Shown: positions 1-7,702 of the stretch, in pieces | Numbering within the stretch: position 1 is the stretch's first letter | How the letters are laid out: each line of letters begins with the position of its first letter | Assembly: GCA_900316925.1 (NCBI GenBank) | Contig: ONEU01000201.1 | Coordinates: forward strand, 1-20,287 | DNA: 20,287 nucleotides | Direction: 5' to 3' | Source: an uncultured Eubacteriales bacterium | GTDB taxonomy: Bacteria; Bacillota; Clostridia; Oscillospirales; Acutalibacteraceae | Notes under the pieces: generated by a model | What the model was told of the DNA's origin: nothing | What the model saw: only the letters and a program-made list of their open reading frames with translations | The model's database searches: none | Program-made: the position numbers and the translations under genes

Positions 1-1
1 G

Positions 2-196
2 CAGGCTTCCCAGCAGGAGTCCAAGCCCGAAAGCTCACAGCAGGCTTCCCAGCAGGAGTCCAAGCCCGAAAGCTCACAGCAGACTTCCCAGCAGGAGTCC
101 AAGCCCGAAAGCTCACAGCAGGCTTCCCAGCAGGAATCCAAGCCCGAAAGCTCACAGCAGGCTTCCCAGCAGGAATCCAAGCCTGAGAGCTCGCAG
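2..196 (+). repeat. 39-bp in-frame tandem repeat, five copies
   Basis: Five consecutive 39-bp units, each 13 codons, are near-identical at DNA level, differing at a few positions (GCT/ACT in the Ala/Thr codon, GAG/GAA, CCC/CCT). They continue into a degenerate partial unit at 197-208. The array enters from the left edge, so the true copy number is unknown. High DNA identity implies recent expansion or gene conversion, and copy number is likely to vary between strains. Confidence 0.93.
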
Positions 197-484
197 CAGA
201 CAAGCAAGGTATCCGCAGACAATTCCCTGGAGATCTATGACGGTCTTGCCTACGGTTACGGCGAACAGGGCAGTGATGTCGAGAAGATTCAGACCCGTCT
301 CAGAGAGCTTGGCTACTTTGATGCAGAGATCACCGGCTATTACGGCGATCTGTCACAGGAGGCTGTGAGACTCTTTGAACAGAACAACAATCTTGATGCG
401 GACGGTTATGCATCCACTGAAGACCTCAAGCTGCTGTTCTCCGCAAACGTCAAGCCCGCCCCCCAGCAGAATGACAACCGATAA
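2..484 (+). CDS. Partial CDS: repeat-rich protein with C-terminal peptidoglycan-binding-like domain
   Basis: This is the 3' part of a gene that starts before the window; codons are in phase from base 2 and end at TAA 482-484. The visible 160 residues begin with five 13-residue repeats of the type QASQQESKPESSQ plus a partial sixth. They are followed by a domain of about 70 residues (SDVEKIQTRLRELGYFD, then ITGYYGDLSQEAVRLFEQ) that resembles the PG_binding_1 fold: a helix with LQxxLxxLGYF-like spacing, then G-x-Y-G and a second helix. The Q/S/E/K/P repeats look like a flexible, low-complexity linker of a secreted or cell-wall protein. The short tail is unstructured (PAPQQNDNR). The N-terminus, any signal peptide and any catalytic domain lie outside the window, so the full function is unknown. 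A strong hairpin follows the stop. Confidence 0.82.
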   Translation, partial: QASQQESKPESSQQASQQESKPESSQQTSQQESKPESSQQASQQESKPESSQQASQQESKPESSQQTSKVSADNSLEIYDGLAYGYGEQGSDVEKIQTRLRELGYFDAEITGYYGDLSQEAVRLFEQNNNLDADGYASTEDLKLLFSANVKPAPQQNDNR

Positions 485-492
485 GTGTATGT

Positions 493-529
493 GTCCCTTC
501 ATACAGTGATGTATGAAGGGACTGTTATT
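493..529 (+). terminator. Rho-independent terminator of the peptidoglycan-binding-like gene
   Basis: A perfect 12-bp stem (GTCCCTTCATAC 493-504 with GTATGAAGGGAC 511-522) closes a 6-base loop. It is followed by a T-rich stretch (TGTTATTTT) nine bases after the stop codon region. Confidence 0.82.
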
Positions 530-570
530 TTGGTGACAATTTACTTGCTTCTTTCATACAAAACTGTCAT

Positions 571-598
571 TTGACTTTTTCCGTCAACCTGCTATGAT
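571..598 (+). promoter_or_regulatory. Sigma-A-type promoter of the lipoprotein gene
   Basis: TTGACT (571-576) and TATGAT (593-598) are separated by 16 bp, with a TG dinucleotide at 590-591 giving an extended -10. The AT-rich stretch upstream and the AGGAGG ribosome site at 632-637 before ATG 646 fit one short transcript. Confidence 0.68.
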
Positions 599-645
599 GA
601 TATCAGACGCTTTTGCATGGAACCAGATAACAGGAGGAATGTGAA

Positions 646-1605
646 ATGAAAACGGTAGGGTTCAGGTTCATCTCGCTGCTTGCATCCTCTGCGCTGCTGC
701 TTTCGCTGACTGCCTGCAGCTCGCCGGCTCCCGAAAAACGGGTCATCAGACTGACGCAAAGCTCCGCCGTACAGGAAGAAAGCTCCCCACAGCCGGAGGA
801 AGAGCCTCTTGCCGACCCGGAGAATTTCGTCGTGGAGCCGATGCTTGACGAACTGCCGCAGTTCATGCTGAATAACAAGACGCTCTATGCCAAGCTGCTT
901 GAAAATATGCTCAAGCTCTATTATGCGGGACTGGTGAGCGGAAAGATCAACAAGGAGAATATTCACTTCCGTTATGCACAGGACACACTTCCGTCACAGG
1001 AGCTTGACGCCGCCGCCCGGAAAAAGGAAGCCGGTTACTGCAAGGTTGCGGGAGCGCTGGAATACTTCGGTTACGACCGCCGCAACTATATGAAATATCT
1101 CGAGCTATACAACGGGTGCCTGCCGTATTTCTGCCATTCCAAGGACGGCAATATCTATCTGAGCTCAGAAATATCCGCCGACAGTCTCCTGAGTATGAAC
1201 AGCTTCCAGCAGCCCCTGCATTTTGTGTTCCGATATGCGAATATCGAGAAAATTGAGCGTGACGCCATGACGTTTGTCGCCAAGGAGACCGACAGCGCCG
1301 TCAAGACATACTATGAGGGCATCAAAAGCGGCAAGATCAACCAGAACACCTTCCGTCAGCAGTTCACCCACGACACTCTCCCCGCCGCTGACAGCACGCC
1401 GGCAGAATGTGAAGCACTGGCTTCTCACGCCACCATCGGCGGTGCTCTGGAATACGCCCATCTCTACACACCGTTCTCCCTCTTCATTGACAGTCTTGGC
1501 TACAACAAAAAATCGGACATTTTCACGCTGCCCGATTTCACCAATCCCGATATCATCTCTATCCGCTCCCTCAAAACAGAGATCTCCAAGCTCTATGAAA
1601 ATTAA
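646..1605 (+). CDS. Putative lipoprotein with an internally duplicated domain
   Basis: 319 residues. The start is supported by AGGAGG at 632-637. Residues 1-24 form a lipoprotein signal peptide: basic start, hydrophobic core, lipobox LTAC with Cys24 as the predicted lipidation site. A Pro/Glu/Ser-rich linker (about 25-60) follows. The mature region contains two related segments, about 89-143 and 219-273. Both read as hydrophobic-x-YY-x-G-hydrophobic-x-SGKIN, then a DTLP motif, then a Cys/His-containing stretch ending in GALEY. I do not recognise the family. The arrangement suggests an extracytoplasmic lipid-anchored protein with two copies of one small helical domain, perhaps for ligand or wall binding, but no catalytic motif is evident. 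It is transcribed alone, with its own promoter and terminator, and faces gyrA convergently. Confidence 0.82.
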   Translation: MKTVGFRFISLLASSALLLSLTACSSPAPEKRVIRLTQSSAVQEESSPQPEEEPLADPENFVVEPMLDELPQFMLNNKTLYAKLLENMLKLYYAGLVSGKINKENIHFRYAQDTLPSQELDAAARKKEAGYCKVAGALEYFGYDRRNYMKYLELYNGCLPYFCHSKDGNIYLSSEISADSLLSMNSFQQPLHFVFRYANIEKIERDAMTFVAKETDSAVKTYYEGIKSGKINQNTFRQQFTHDTLPAADSTPAECEALASHATIGGALEYAHLYTPFSLFIDSLGYNKKSDIFTLPDFTNPDIISIRSLKTEISKLYEN

Positions 1606-1626
1606 GAATCATTTCTCATCAATCTC

Positions 1627-1677
1627 AAAAGCGCAGACATGGTCATCCCATCAGGATCACCGTGTCTGCGCTTTTTT
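1627..1677 (+). terminator. Strong terminator, probably bidirectional, between the lipoprotein gene and gyrA
   Basis: A 13-bp perfect stem (AAAAGCGCAGACA 1627-1639 with TGTCTGCGCTTTT 1663-1675) ends in a run of six T on the plus strand. Read on the minus strand, the stem is followed by TTTTGAGATT, so it could also catch transcripts running past gyrA. The 23-base loop contains a weaker inner pairing (ATCC with GGAT). Confidence 0.85.
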
Positions 1678-1700
1678 ATTCCAAGAAGCAATGGCTCTCA

Positions 1701-1848
1701 GGGGCAAGCCCCCGAACCCCCAAAGTGTTTCGCTCTCTGCGGAGAGCGAGTCAGGGGGACTTTCACGAGAAAGTCCCCCCGACACCCCCGAAAGCGCCGG
1801 TGGGGATGACATTGTTTCAGCAACATGATTCCGAAAGCGCCGGTGGGG
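1701..1848. repeat. Intergenic hairpin cluster with a repeated 18-bp unit
   Basis: Between the lipoprotein terminator and gyrA there are three successive perfect hairpins. They are GGGGC/GCCCC (1701-1712, 2-base loop), CGCTCTC/GAGAGCG (1731-1748, 4-base loop) and GGGGGACTTTC/GAAAGTCCCCC (1754-1779, 4-base loop). An 18-bp direct repeat CCGAAAGCGCCGGTGGGG then occurs at 1788-1805 and 1831-1848. No gene of credible composition lies here. The structure is typical of a dispersed non-coding intergenic repeat element; similar GGGGGACTTTC-type repeats are, to my memory, common in Ruminococcus genomes, which I could not check. Confidence 0.7.
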
Positions 1849-1867
1849 GGTCTTTATGCTTCTACGA

Positions 1868-4360
1868 TTAAATGTCGTCGTCCTCATCATCCTGGTCCGA
1901 GTCGTCCTCATCATCCTGGTCCGAGTCGTCCTCATGGGGGGCTCTCGAAATGGTCGCAACCTTGCTGCTGTCATCAATCTTCATCACAATGACGCCCTTG
2001 CTCGGTCTTGAACAGATCCTGATGGACGATGCTTCAATCCTGATGATCACACCGCTGTCCGAGATCATAATAATGTCATCATCCAGGTCAACTGCCTTGA
2101 TCGCAGCTACCTTGCCGAATTTCTCCGTATGATAGTTCAAAAGGCCGTAGCCGCCTCTCGACTGGATGCGATAATCACTTTGCTGAGAAAGTCTGCCGTA
2201 GCCCTTCTCCGAAACCGTCAGGATATACGAACCCTCACGCAGGATCGACATTCCGATGACACTGTCGTCGTCTTTCAGGGCAATTGCTTTCACGCCTCTC
2301 GCACTTCTGCCCATGGCTCTGACATCCGTCTCATTGAACCGGATCGCCATACCGTTTTCGGTGGCAACCAGGAGCTGTGACGTACCGTCCGTCAGTCTCA
2401 CCCAGACAAGCTCATCGTCCTCGTCAATGTCTATGGCGATCAGACCGCCCTTCCGGTTGGAATGGAACTCCGCTGCGGACGTTCTCTTGATGATACCCTT
2501 CTTGGTAATCATCACCAGATACATACCGTCGTCGCCGTCCTCCGGCATACGGATCATAGAGGTGACCTTTTCATCCTGTACCAACGGCAGCAGATTATTG
2601 ATATTCATTCCCTTTGAGGTTCTTGAACCCTCGGGGATCATATAGCATTTCAGTTTGTAGACCTTGCCCAGATTGGTGAAGAACAGCACATAATCATGTG
2701 TCCCGCTCACAAACATATCGGTCGCCACATCCTCGGAACGTCTGTTCATGCCCGAAATACCGCGGCCGCCCCTGCGCTGGGTACGGTAGAGCTCCACCTT
2801 CTGGCGCTTCACATAACCAAAGTTTGTCATGGTGATCACGCAGTCCTCATAGGGGATCAGATCCTCGATATCCACCTCACCGCTCACGGACTCGATCTGT
2901 GTACGCCGCTCATCCGCAAACTTGGCACGGATGGCGTTCAGCTCGGTCTTGATGATGCCCAGCAGTCTCTCGCCGTTGCTGAGGATATCCTTGTAATCGG
3001 CGATCTTGACGACAAGAGCAGCCAGCTCTTCTTCGATCTTCTCCCGTTCCAGACCGGAAAGCTGTCCTAAACGCATGGCAACGATGGCCTGTGTCTGTGC
3101 GTCATCCAGTCCGAAGCGTGCGGAGAGATTTTCTCTGGCGGTAGGCTGATCCTTGGAGCTGCGGATGATACGGATCACTTCGTCAATGAAGTCGATGGCA
3201 ATTTTCAGACCCTCCAGGATATGGGCACGTTCCTCTGCCTTTCGCAGGTCGAAGATGGTGCGGCGGGTGATGACATCCACCTGGAAGTCGATATAGTGCT
3301 GGAGAATCTCCTTCAGATTCAGGATCTTCGGCACACCGTTCACAATTGCCAGCATGATGATACCATAGGTGATCTGCATCTGGGAGTTGCGGTACAGGCT
3401 GTTGAGCACCACATGGGGAGAAGCCTCCCGCTTGAGGGTGATCTCAATATGCATACCGTTTCTGTCGGAGTGGTCGTCAATATTGGAGATACCGTCAATC
3501 CGCTTGTCCTTGACCATATCGGCAATGCTCTCCACAAGACGGGCCTTGTTCACCTGATAGGGCAGCTCCGAGACAATGATCTTGAAGCGGCCGTTTTTAT
3601 CCTCCACGATCTCCGCTCTGGCACGGACGGTAATTTTGGCACGACCGGTAGCATAGGCGGCCTTGATGCCTGCCTGTCCCATGATAATGCCGGCGGTGGG
3701 GAAGTCCGGTCCTTTGATATACTGCATGATGCCTTCGAGTGTGGCATCCGGATTGTCGATCACATAGTTCACGGCGTCAATGACCTCGCCAAGGTTATGG
3801 GGCGGGATATTGGTAGCCATACCCACGGCAATACCCGTGGAACCGTTTACCAGCAGGTTCGGGAAACGGGAGGGAAGCACGGAGGGTTCCTTGCGGCTGT
3901 CATCGTAGTTGGGGATGAAGTCCACGGTCTCCTTGTCGATCTCGGTGAGCATCTCCACGCTGATCTTGCTCATTTTGGACTCGGTATAACGATACGCAGC
4001 AGGGGGATCGCCGTCCACAGAACCGAAGTTGCCGTGACCGTCCACGAGGGTATATCTCATGGAGAAATCCTGTGCCAGACGCACCAGGGCCTCATACACC
4101 GAGCTGTCACCATGGGGATGATAGCGGCCCAGCACGTTACCGACGGTGGTAGCGCACTTTTTATAGGGCTTATCGGGGGTGAGGTTATCCTCATACTGAG
4201 AATACAAAATTCTCCGGTGAACCGGTTTCAGACCGTCACGGATATCGGGAAGGGCTCGTGACACGATGACCGACATGGAGTAGTCCAGGAAGGACTTTTT
4301 CATTTCCCGTTCAATATCGACATCTATGATTTTTGAGGATTGATTCTGTTCCTGATCCAA
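1868..4360 (-). CDS. gyrA: DNA gyrase subunit A
   Basis: 830 residues, normal length. GyrA is the breakage-reunion subunit of the A2B2 gyrase that introduces negative supercoils. The start is a TTG at 4358-4360 with AGAGGTG seven bases upstream. The catalytic tyrosine is Tyr125 in the AAYRYTE motif. The quinolone-resistance region HPHGDSSVYE (81-90) has Ser86 and Glu90 at the E. coli Ser83/Asp87 positions, a susceptible-type pattern for Gram-positives. The GyrA box QRRGGRG (528-534) starts the DNA-wrapping beta-pinwheel domain and identifies gyrase rather than topoisomerase IV. The C-terminus is a very acidic tail (about 806-830) built on an 8-residue DSDQDDED repeat. It lies 91 bp downstream of the thioesterase gene, not directly behind gyrB as in Bacillus. 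Confidence 0.97.
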   Translation of the reverse strand: MDQEQNQSSKIIDVDIEREMKKSFLDYSMSVIVSRALPDIRDGLKPVHRRILYSQYEDNLTPDKPYKKCATTVGNVLGRYHPHGDSSVYEALVRLAQDFSMRYTLVDGHGNFGSVDGDPPAAYRYTESKMSKISVEMLTEIDKETVDFIPNYDDSRKEPSVLPSRFPNLLVNGSTGIAVGMATNIPPHNLGEVIDAVNYVIDNPDATLEGIMQYIKGPDFPTAGIIMGQAGIKAAYATGRAKITVRARAEIVEDKNGRFKIIVSELPYQVNKARLVESIADMVKDKRIDGISNIDDHSDRNGMHIEITLKREASPHVVLNSLYRNSQMQITYGIIMLAIVNGVPKILNLKEILQHYIDFQVDVITRRTIFDLRKAEERAHILEGLKIAIDFIDEVIRIIRSSKDQPTARENLSARFGLDDAQTQAIVAMRLGQLSGLEREKIEEELAALVVKIADYKDILSNGERLLGIIKTELNAIRAKFADERRTQIESVSGEVDIEDLIPYEDCVITMTNFGYVKRQKVELYRTQRRGGRGISGMNRRSEDVATDMFVSGTHDYVLFFTNLGKVYKLKCYMIPEGSRTSKGMNINNLLPLVQDEKVTSMIRMPEDGDDGMYLVMITKKGIIKRTSAAEFHSNRKGGLIAIDIDEDDELVWVRLTDGTSQLLVATENGMAIRFNETDVRAMGRSARGVKAIALKDDDSVIGMSILREGSYILTVSEKGYGRLSQQSDYRIQSRGGYGLLNYHTEKFGKVAAIKAVDLDDDIIMISDSGVIIRIEASSIRICSRPSKGVIVMKIDDSSKVATISRAPHEDDSDQDDEDDSDQDDEDDDI
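1877..1935 (-). repeat. 24-bp tandem repeat encoding the acidic GyrA tail
   Basis: Two identical 24-bp units (1877-1900 and 1901-1924) plus 11 bp of a third lie at the extreme 3' end of gyrA. They encode two DSDQDDED octapeptides. Perfect identity suggests recent slippage. Confidence 0.85.
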
Positions 4361-4409
4361 TTTGCTGCACCTCTTTCATTGACTTTCATACGCTTGGAAA
4401 TTCCGGCAG

Positions 4410-4436
4410 CAGAAGTGCCGTCCCACGTCACTTCTG
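4410..4436. other. Hairpin in the spacer between the thioesterase gene and gyrA
   Basis: CAGAAGTG (4410-4417) and CACTTCTG (4429-4436) form a perfect 8-bp stem with an 11-base loop in the 91-bp spacer. No T-run follows on the minus strand, so it is not a clear terminator; a processing or attenuation hairpin ahead of gyrA is possible. Confidence 0.4.
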
Positions 4437-4451
4437 AGCTGTTATCTGCAC

Positions 4452-4868
4452 TTACGGTTCACACACGGCGGCAGTGAGCTGTTCAAAAAATGCCGGCATG
4501 AGTTTTTTGAGATTCACCGGACGGAAGGTCTGTGAACTGACAAATCCGTGGGTCGTGGAGCCTTCCGCCATCAGTTCGCCGTCCAGAAAGACGCGGTAGC
4601 CGAACACGATCCTTGAGAAGGTGACCTTCCTGACAGTGGTTTCCAGAGTGACCCTGTCCTCATAGTGCACCGGACGCAGGTAGCGGCAGGAAAGCTCCGA
4701 AAGCGGGAGCATCACGCCGTCCTTTTCAAGCTGGGTATAGGTGATCCCGGCCTCTTTGATAAACTCCGTTCTGCCCACCTCGAACCAGACGGGGTAGACC
4801 GAATGGTGAATAATTCCCATCTGATCGGTTTCGGCATAACGGGCGGTAATGGTAATTTCGTTTTTCAT
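4452..4868 (-). CDS. Hotdog-fold acyl-CoA thioesterase, YbgC/4-hydroxybenzoyl-CoA thioesterase family
   Basis: 138 residues, the usual length of a single hotdog domain. The N-terminal motif YAETDQMGIIHHSVYPVWFE (residues 11-30) matches the family signature, in which an Asp (here Asp15) acts in thioester hydrolysis and a His a few residues later is conserved. The mid-part (LSCRYLRPVHYEDRVTLET) and the strand-rich remainder also fit. It probably hydrolyses an acyl-CoA or acyl-ACP in the cytoplasm; the chain length cannot be read from sequence. Its ATG overlaps the stop of the upstream membrane-protein gene (4865-4868, ATGA type), so the two are translationally coupled. It sits as a passenger pair between gyrB and gyrA. 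The specific substrate assignment is uncertain. Confidence 0.88.
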   Translation of the reverse strand: MKNEITITARYAETDQMGIIHHSVYPVWFEVGRTEFIKEAGITYTQLEKDGVMLPLSELSCRYLRPVHYEDRVTLETTVRKVTFSRIVFGYRVFLDGELMAEGSTTHGFVSSQTFRPVNLKKLMPAFFEQLTAAVCEP

Positions 4869-5575
4869 AAGTCGTCTCCTGACGATCTGCGGTCCTGCTT
4901 TTCGGGAAGCGCGCCGGAAAAGAGGATCGCTCTGATCTCGTTATATAGTTCCGGCTCAATGACCCTGCCGGGAATCGCAAAGGACTGTCCCTTGGGGGTA
5001 TAGAGCATAAAAATATTGTCAAATTCAGCAATTTCAGCGCTGCCGTCGAGCTCAATGCTCCAGGCGCCGTCATCCCTGCCGATGTCAAGGTGATCGGGGT
5101 AGACCTCCACCTCAATGATCTTCCCGTCTGCCATGATCTTTGACAGACTTTTGATATGCAGATAGGGCACCAGCCAGATCACGACGATCATCACCAGACA
5201 AAAGATGCCGAAAAACAGGTTATAACCGCTGAAATCATTTTTTGCGAAGAAATAGGCAAAGAAGAATGCCACCGATGCCAGCGCAAACACCACCGTCTGG
5301 AAGACAGCCCGTGCGCCTTTGGTCTTATAGAGCCTGCTGTGGCGCAGACAACGGTACATCTCATCCCTGGTGAGTGCATAGGAGAGCTTGATGCCGGTTT
5401 CGGGGATCTCATACTCCTCCGCATCGTCATCCGCCACCAATTCCGCCTCCGAGCCGTCCCAATCGGGATTCTCATCGCTCTGGTTTTCCTCGTTCTGTTT
5501 CAATTCCTCTGATATTTCCTTGATTAACTGTTCGTCGTGACTGTCTCCGGTCACAGCGGAAGCATTATCCTTCAT
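4865..5575 (-). CDS. YcxB-like two-TM membrane protein
   Basis: 236 residues. The first 60 are very acidic (DDDAEEYEIPETG) and probably cytoplasmic and disordered. Residues about 65-85 (SYALTRDEMYRCLRHSRLYK) precede two transmembrane helices at about 91-111 and 117-139, separated by a short loop. A soluble domain of about 80 residues follows, with the strand pattern KIIEVEVYPDHLDI, then AWSIELDGSAEIAEFDNIFMLYT and GQSFAIPGRVI. This layout of two TM helices followed by a PH-like beta domain resembles the YcxB-like family, whose biochemical role is unknown. The gene begins 63 bp after gyrB and overlaps the thioesterase gene by 4 bp, so all are probably cotranscribed. Confidence 0.8.
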   Translation of the reverse strand: MKDNASAVTGDSHDEQLIKEISEELKQNEENQSDENPDWDGSEAELVADDDAEEYEIPETGIKLSYALTRDEMYRCLRHSRLYKTKGARAVFQTVVFALASVAFFFAYFFAKNDFSGYNLFFGIFCLVMIVVIWLVPYLHIKSLSKIMADGKIIEVEVYPDHLDIGRDDGAWSIELDGSAEIAEFDNIFMLYTPKGQSFAIPGRVIEPELYNEIRAILFSGALPEKQDRRSSGDDL

Positions 5576-5638
5576 TCATCTATCTCCTTTGACGCTCCCT
5601 TCGGAGCTATGACAGCGCCTGTGATGAAAATCTCTGCG

Positions 5639-7582
5639 TTATACGTCCAGATTCTGCACATACTTGGCGTTCTTTTCAATGAACTCCCGGCGCGGCTCTA
5701 CCTTGTCGCCCATGAGGATCGAGAATACCTCATCGGCATTGGCAGCATCCTCCATCTCCACCCGCAGCATGATACGGGTGGCGGGATCCATGGTGGTTTC
5801 CCAGAGCTGCTCGGCGTCCATCTCACCAAGACCTTTATAGCGCTGGATCTCAAATTTTGTCTTGCCCAGCTCCGCCATGATCTTGTCACGCTCGGCATCC
5901 GAGTAGGCATAGTGATGCTCCTTGCCCTTGGTGATGCGGTAAAGCGGCGGCTGTGCAATATAGATATGTCCTTCCTCAATGAGCGGCCGCATGAAGCGGA
6001 AGAAGAAGGTGAGCATCAGGGTACGGATATGGGAGCCGTCAACATCGGCATCCGCCATGATGATGATCTTGCCGTAGCGCAGCTTTGAAAGGTCGATCTC
6101 ATCACCGATGCCGCAGCCCAGTGCGGTAATCACCGGCATGAGCTTGTCATTGCCGTACACACGGTCAAGTCTTGCTTTTTCCACGTTGAGCATCTTGCCC
6201 CACAGGGGAAGGATTGCCTGGAAACGTCTGTCTCTGCCGCCCTTGGCAGAGCCTCCTGCGGAATCTCCCTCAACGATATAGATCTCGGTTTCCTCCACGT
6301 TCTTGGACTGACAGTCCGCCAGCTTACCCGGCAGACCCGCACCCTCCATGGCGGTCTTTCTTCTGGCAAGATCCCTTGCTTTCCTGGCAGCATCCCTGGC
6401 TCTGGCAGCCATGAGTGCTTTTTCAAAGATGGCCTTTGCCGTGGCGGGATTTTCCTCCAGGTACTGCTCCAGTTTTTCGCTGACCAGCTTATCGACCAGT
6501 GTGCGGATCTCGGTATTGCCCAGCTTCGCCTTCGTCTGGCTCTCAAACTGAGCATCCTTGACCTTCACGCTGATGACTGCCGTCAGTCCCTCACGCACAT
6601 CCTCACCGCTGAGGTTCTTTTCGCCCTCCTTGATGATGTTGAACTTCCGGGCATAGTCGTTCATCACACGGGTAAGTGCCCGTTTAAAGCCCTCTTCGTG
6701 GGTACCGCCGTCATTCGTATGGATGTTGTTGGCAAAGGACAGGATCAGCTCGTTGTAGCTTTCGTTATACTGCATGGCGATCTCCGCCGAAGCGGTATCG
6801 TCCTCGTTCTTCATCTGAAAATGCATGATATCGGGATGGATCGTGTCCAGCGCTCTCTTTTTGTGGATATATTCTACAAAGCTCGAGACGCCTCCCTTGT
6901 AGCAGAAGTCGTCGCTCATGGGATTTTCCGGGTCTCTCTCGTCAAACAGCTCAATATGTACGCCGGCATTCAGGAACGCCTGTTCACGGAGCCTGACCGA
7001 CAGCGTTTCATAGTCGTAGACATCCGTTTCGGTAAAGATTTCGGGATCCGCTTTGAAGGTGACCACGGTACCGGTCTGGTTACCCTCGCCCACTCTGGTG
7101 AGCTCCGTCACCTGATTGCCCCTTTCAAAGCGCTGACGGTAGATCCCCTCGCCGTCACAGACCTCTACCTCTGTCCATTCCGACAGCGCATTCACCACCG
7201 AGGCACCCACGCCATGCAGACCGCCGGCAACCTTGTAGCCGCTGCCGCCGAATTTTCCGCCGGCATGAAGCACCGTGAATACCACCGTCACAGCCGGGAT
7301 CCCCAGCTTCGGCTGGATACCCACCGGGATACCGCGGCCGTTATCCGTTACCCGGATGATCTCGCCGGGCAGGATGTGCACCTCGATCTTGGTACAGTAG
7401 CCTGCCAGTGCCTCGTCAATGGAGTTATCGACGATCTCATATACCAGGTGGTGCAGTCCTCTCGGTCCTGTGGAGCCGATGTACATACCGGGACGTTTTC
7501 TGACTGCTTCCAGGCCTTCCAGGACCTGTATTTCATCCGCATCATATTTTTGTGTTGTCTGGGAAATTTCATTCAAATCCAT
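5639..7582 (-). CDS. gyrB: DNA gyrase subunit B
   Basis: 647 residues, typical of the Gram-positive form without the large insertion seen in enterobacteria. GyrB supplies ATP hydrolysis and part of the metal-dependent cleavage site of gyrase. The GHKL ATPase domain shows the catalytic Glu49 in YEIVDNSIDEALAG, the DNGRGIP motif (80-86) and the glycine loop GGLHGVG (120-126). The TOPRIM domain has EGDSAGG (438-444) and DADVDG (511-516). RYKGLGEMD (581-589) completes the C-terminal signature. A clear AGGAGG precedes the ATG. The residue matching E. coli Lys447 in LPLKGK is Trp461 here (LPLWGK). Two CxxC membrane-protein genes lie upstream, separated by a 120-bp spacer, and the YcxB-like gene follows. 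Confidence 0.97.
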   Translation of the reverse strand: MDLNEISQTTQKYDADEIQVLEGLEAVRKRPGMYIGSTGPRGLHHLVYEIVDNSIDEALAGYCTKIEVHILPGEIIRVTDNGRGIPVGIQPKLGIPAVTVVFTVLHAGGKFGGSGYKVAGGLHGVGASVVNALSEWTEVEVCDGEGIYRQRFERGNQVTELTRVGEGNQTGTVVTFKADPEIFTETDVYDYETLSVRLREQAFLNAGVHIELFDERDPENPMSDDFCYKGGVSSFVEYIHKKRALDTIHPDIMHFQMKNEDDTASAEIAMQYNESYNELILSFANNIHTNDGGTHEEGFKRALTRVMNDYARKFNIIKEGEKNLSGEDVREGLTAVISVKVKDAQFESQTKAKLGNTEIRTLVDKLVSEKLEQYLEENPATAKAIFEKALMAARARDAARKARDLARRKTAMEGAGLPGKLADCQSKNVEETEIYIVEGDSAGGSAKGGRDRRFQAILPLWGKMLNVEKARLDRVYGNDKLMPVITALGCGIGDEIDLSKLRYGKIIIMADADVDGSHIRTLMLTFFFRFMRPLIEEGHIYIAQPPLYRITKGKEHHYAYSDAERDKIMAELGKTKFEIQRYKGLGEMDAEQLWETTMDPATRIMLRVEMEDAANADEVFSILMGDKVEPRREFIEKNAKYVQNLDV

Positions 7583-7648
7583 ATTATAACCTCCTGTGCG
7601 GTGATCTGCTATGGGAATCTATGACTTTTTGGGAGCTTCGTGCTCACC

Positions 7649-7677
7649 GGCGGTTGCCGGGGGAACCCGAAACCGCC
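7649..7677. other. Inverted repeat in the gyrB leader
   Basis: GGCGGTT (7649-7655) and AACCGCC (7671-7677) can pair around a 15-base G/C-rich loop in the 120-bp spacer upstream of gyrB. No T-run follows on the minus strand, so it is not an ordinary terminator. A leader structure is possible but unproven. Confidence 0.35.
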
Positions 7678-7702
7678 GTGCCTGTATTGACGGGAATATG
7701 GG

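Noticed and set aside
2..196. CRISPR array
   Set aside because: The repeats are contiguous without spacers, in frame, and encode a peptide repeat.
1274..1828. 184-codon frame in the lipoprotein region running into the repeats
   Set aside because: It overlaps the real lipoprotein frame, passes through a terminator and the hairpin cluster, and encodes a low-complexity Ser/Pro/Arg product.
3221..4261. 346-codon plus-strand frame opposite gyrA
   Set aside because: It is antisense to highly conserved gyrA sequence, has no ribosome site or family resemblance, and is a codon-bias shadow.
6698..7624. 308-codon plus-strand frame opposite gyrB
   Set aside because: It is antisense to gyrB and its composition mirrors gyrB codon usage; no protein family is recognisable.
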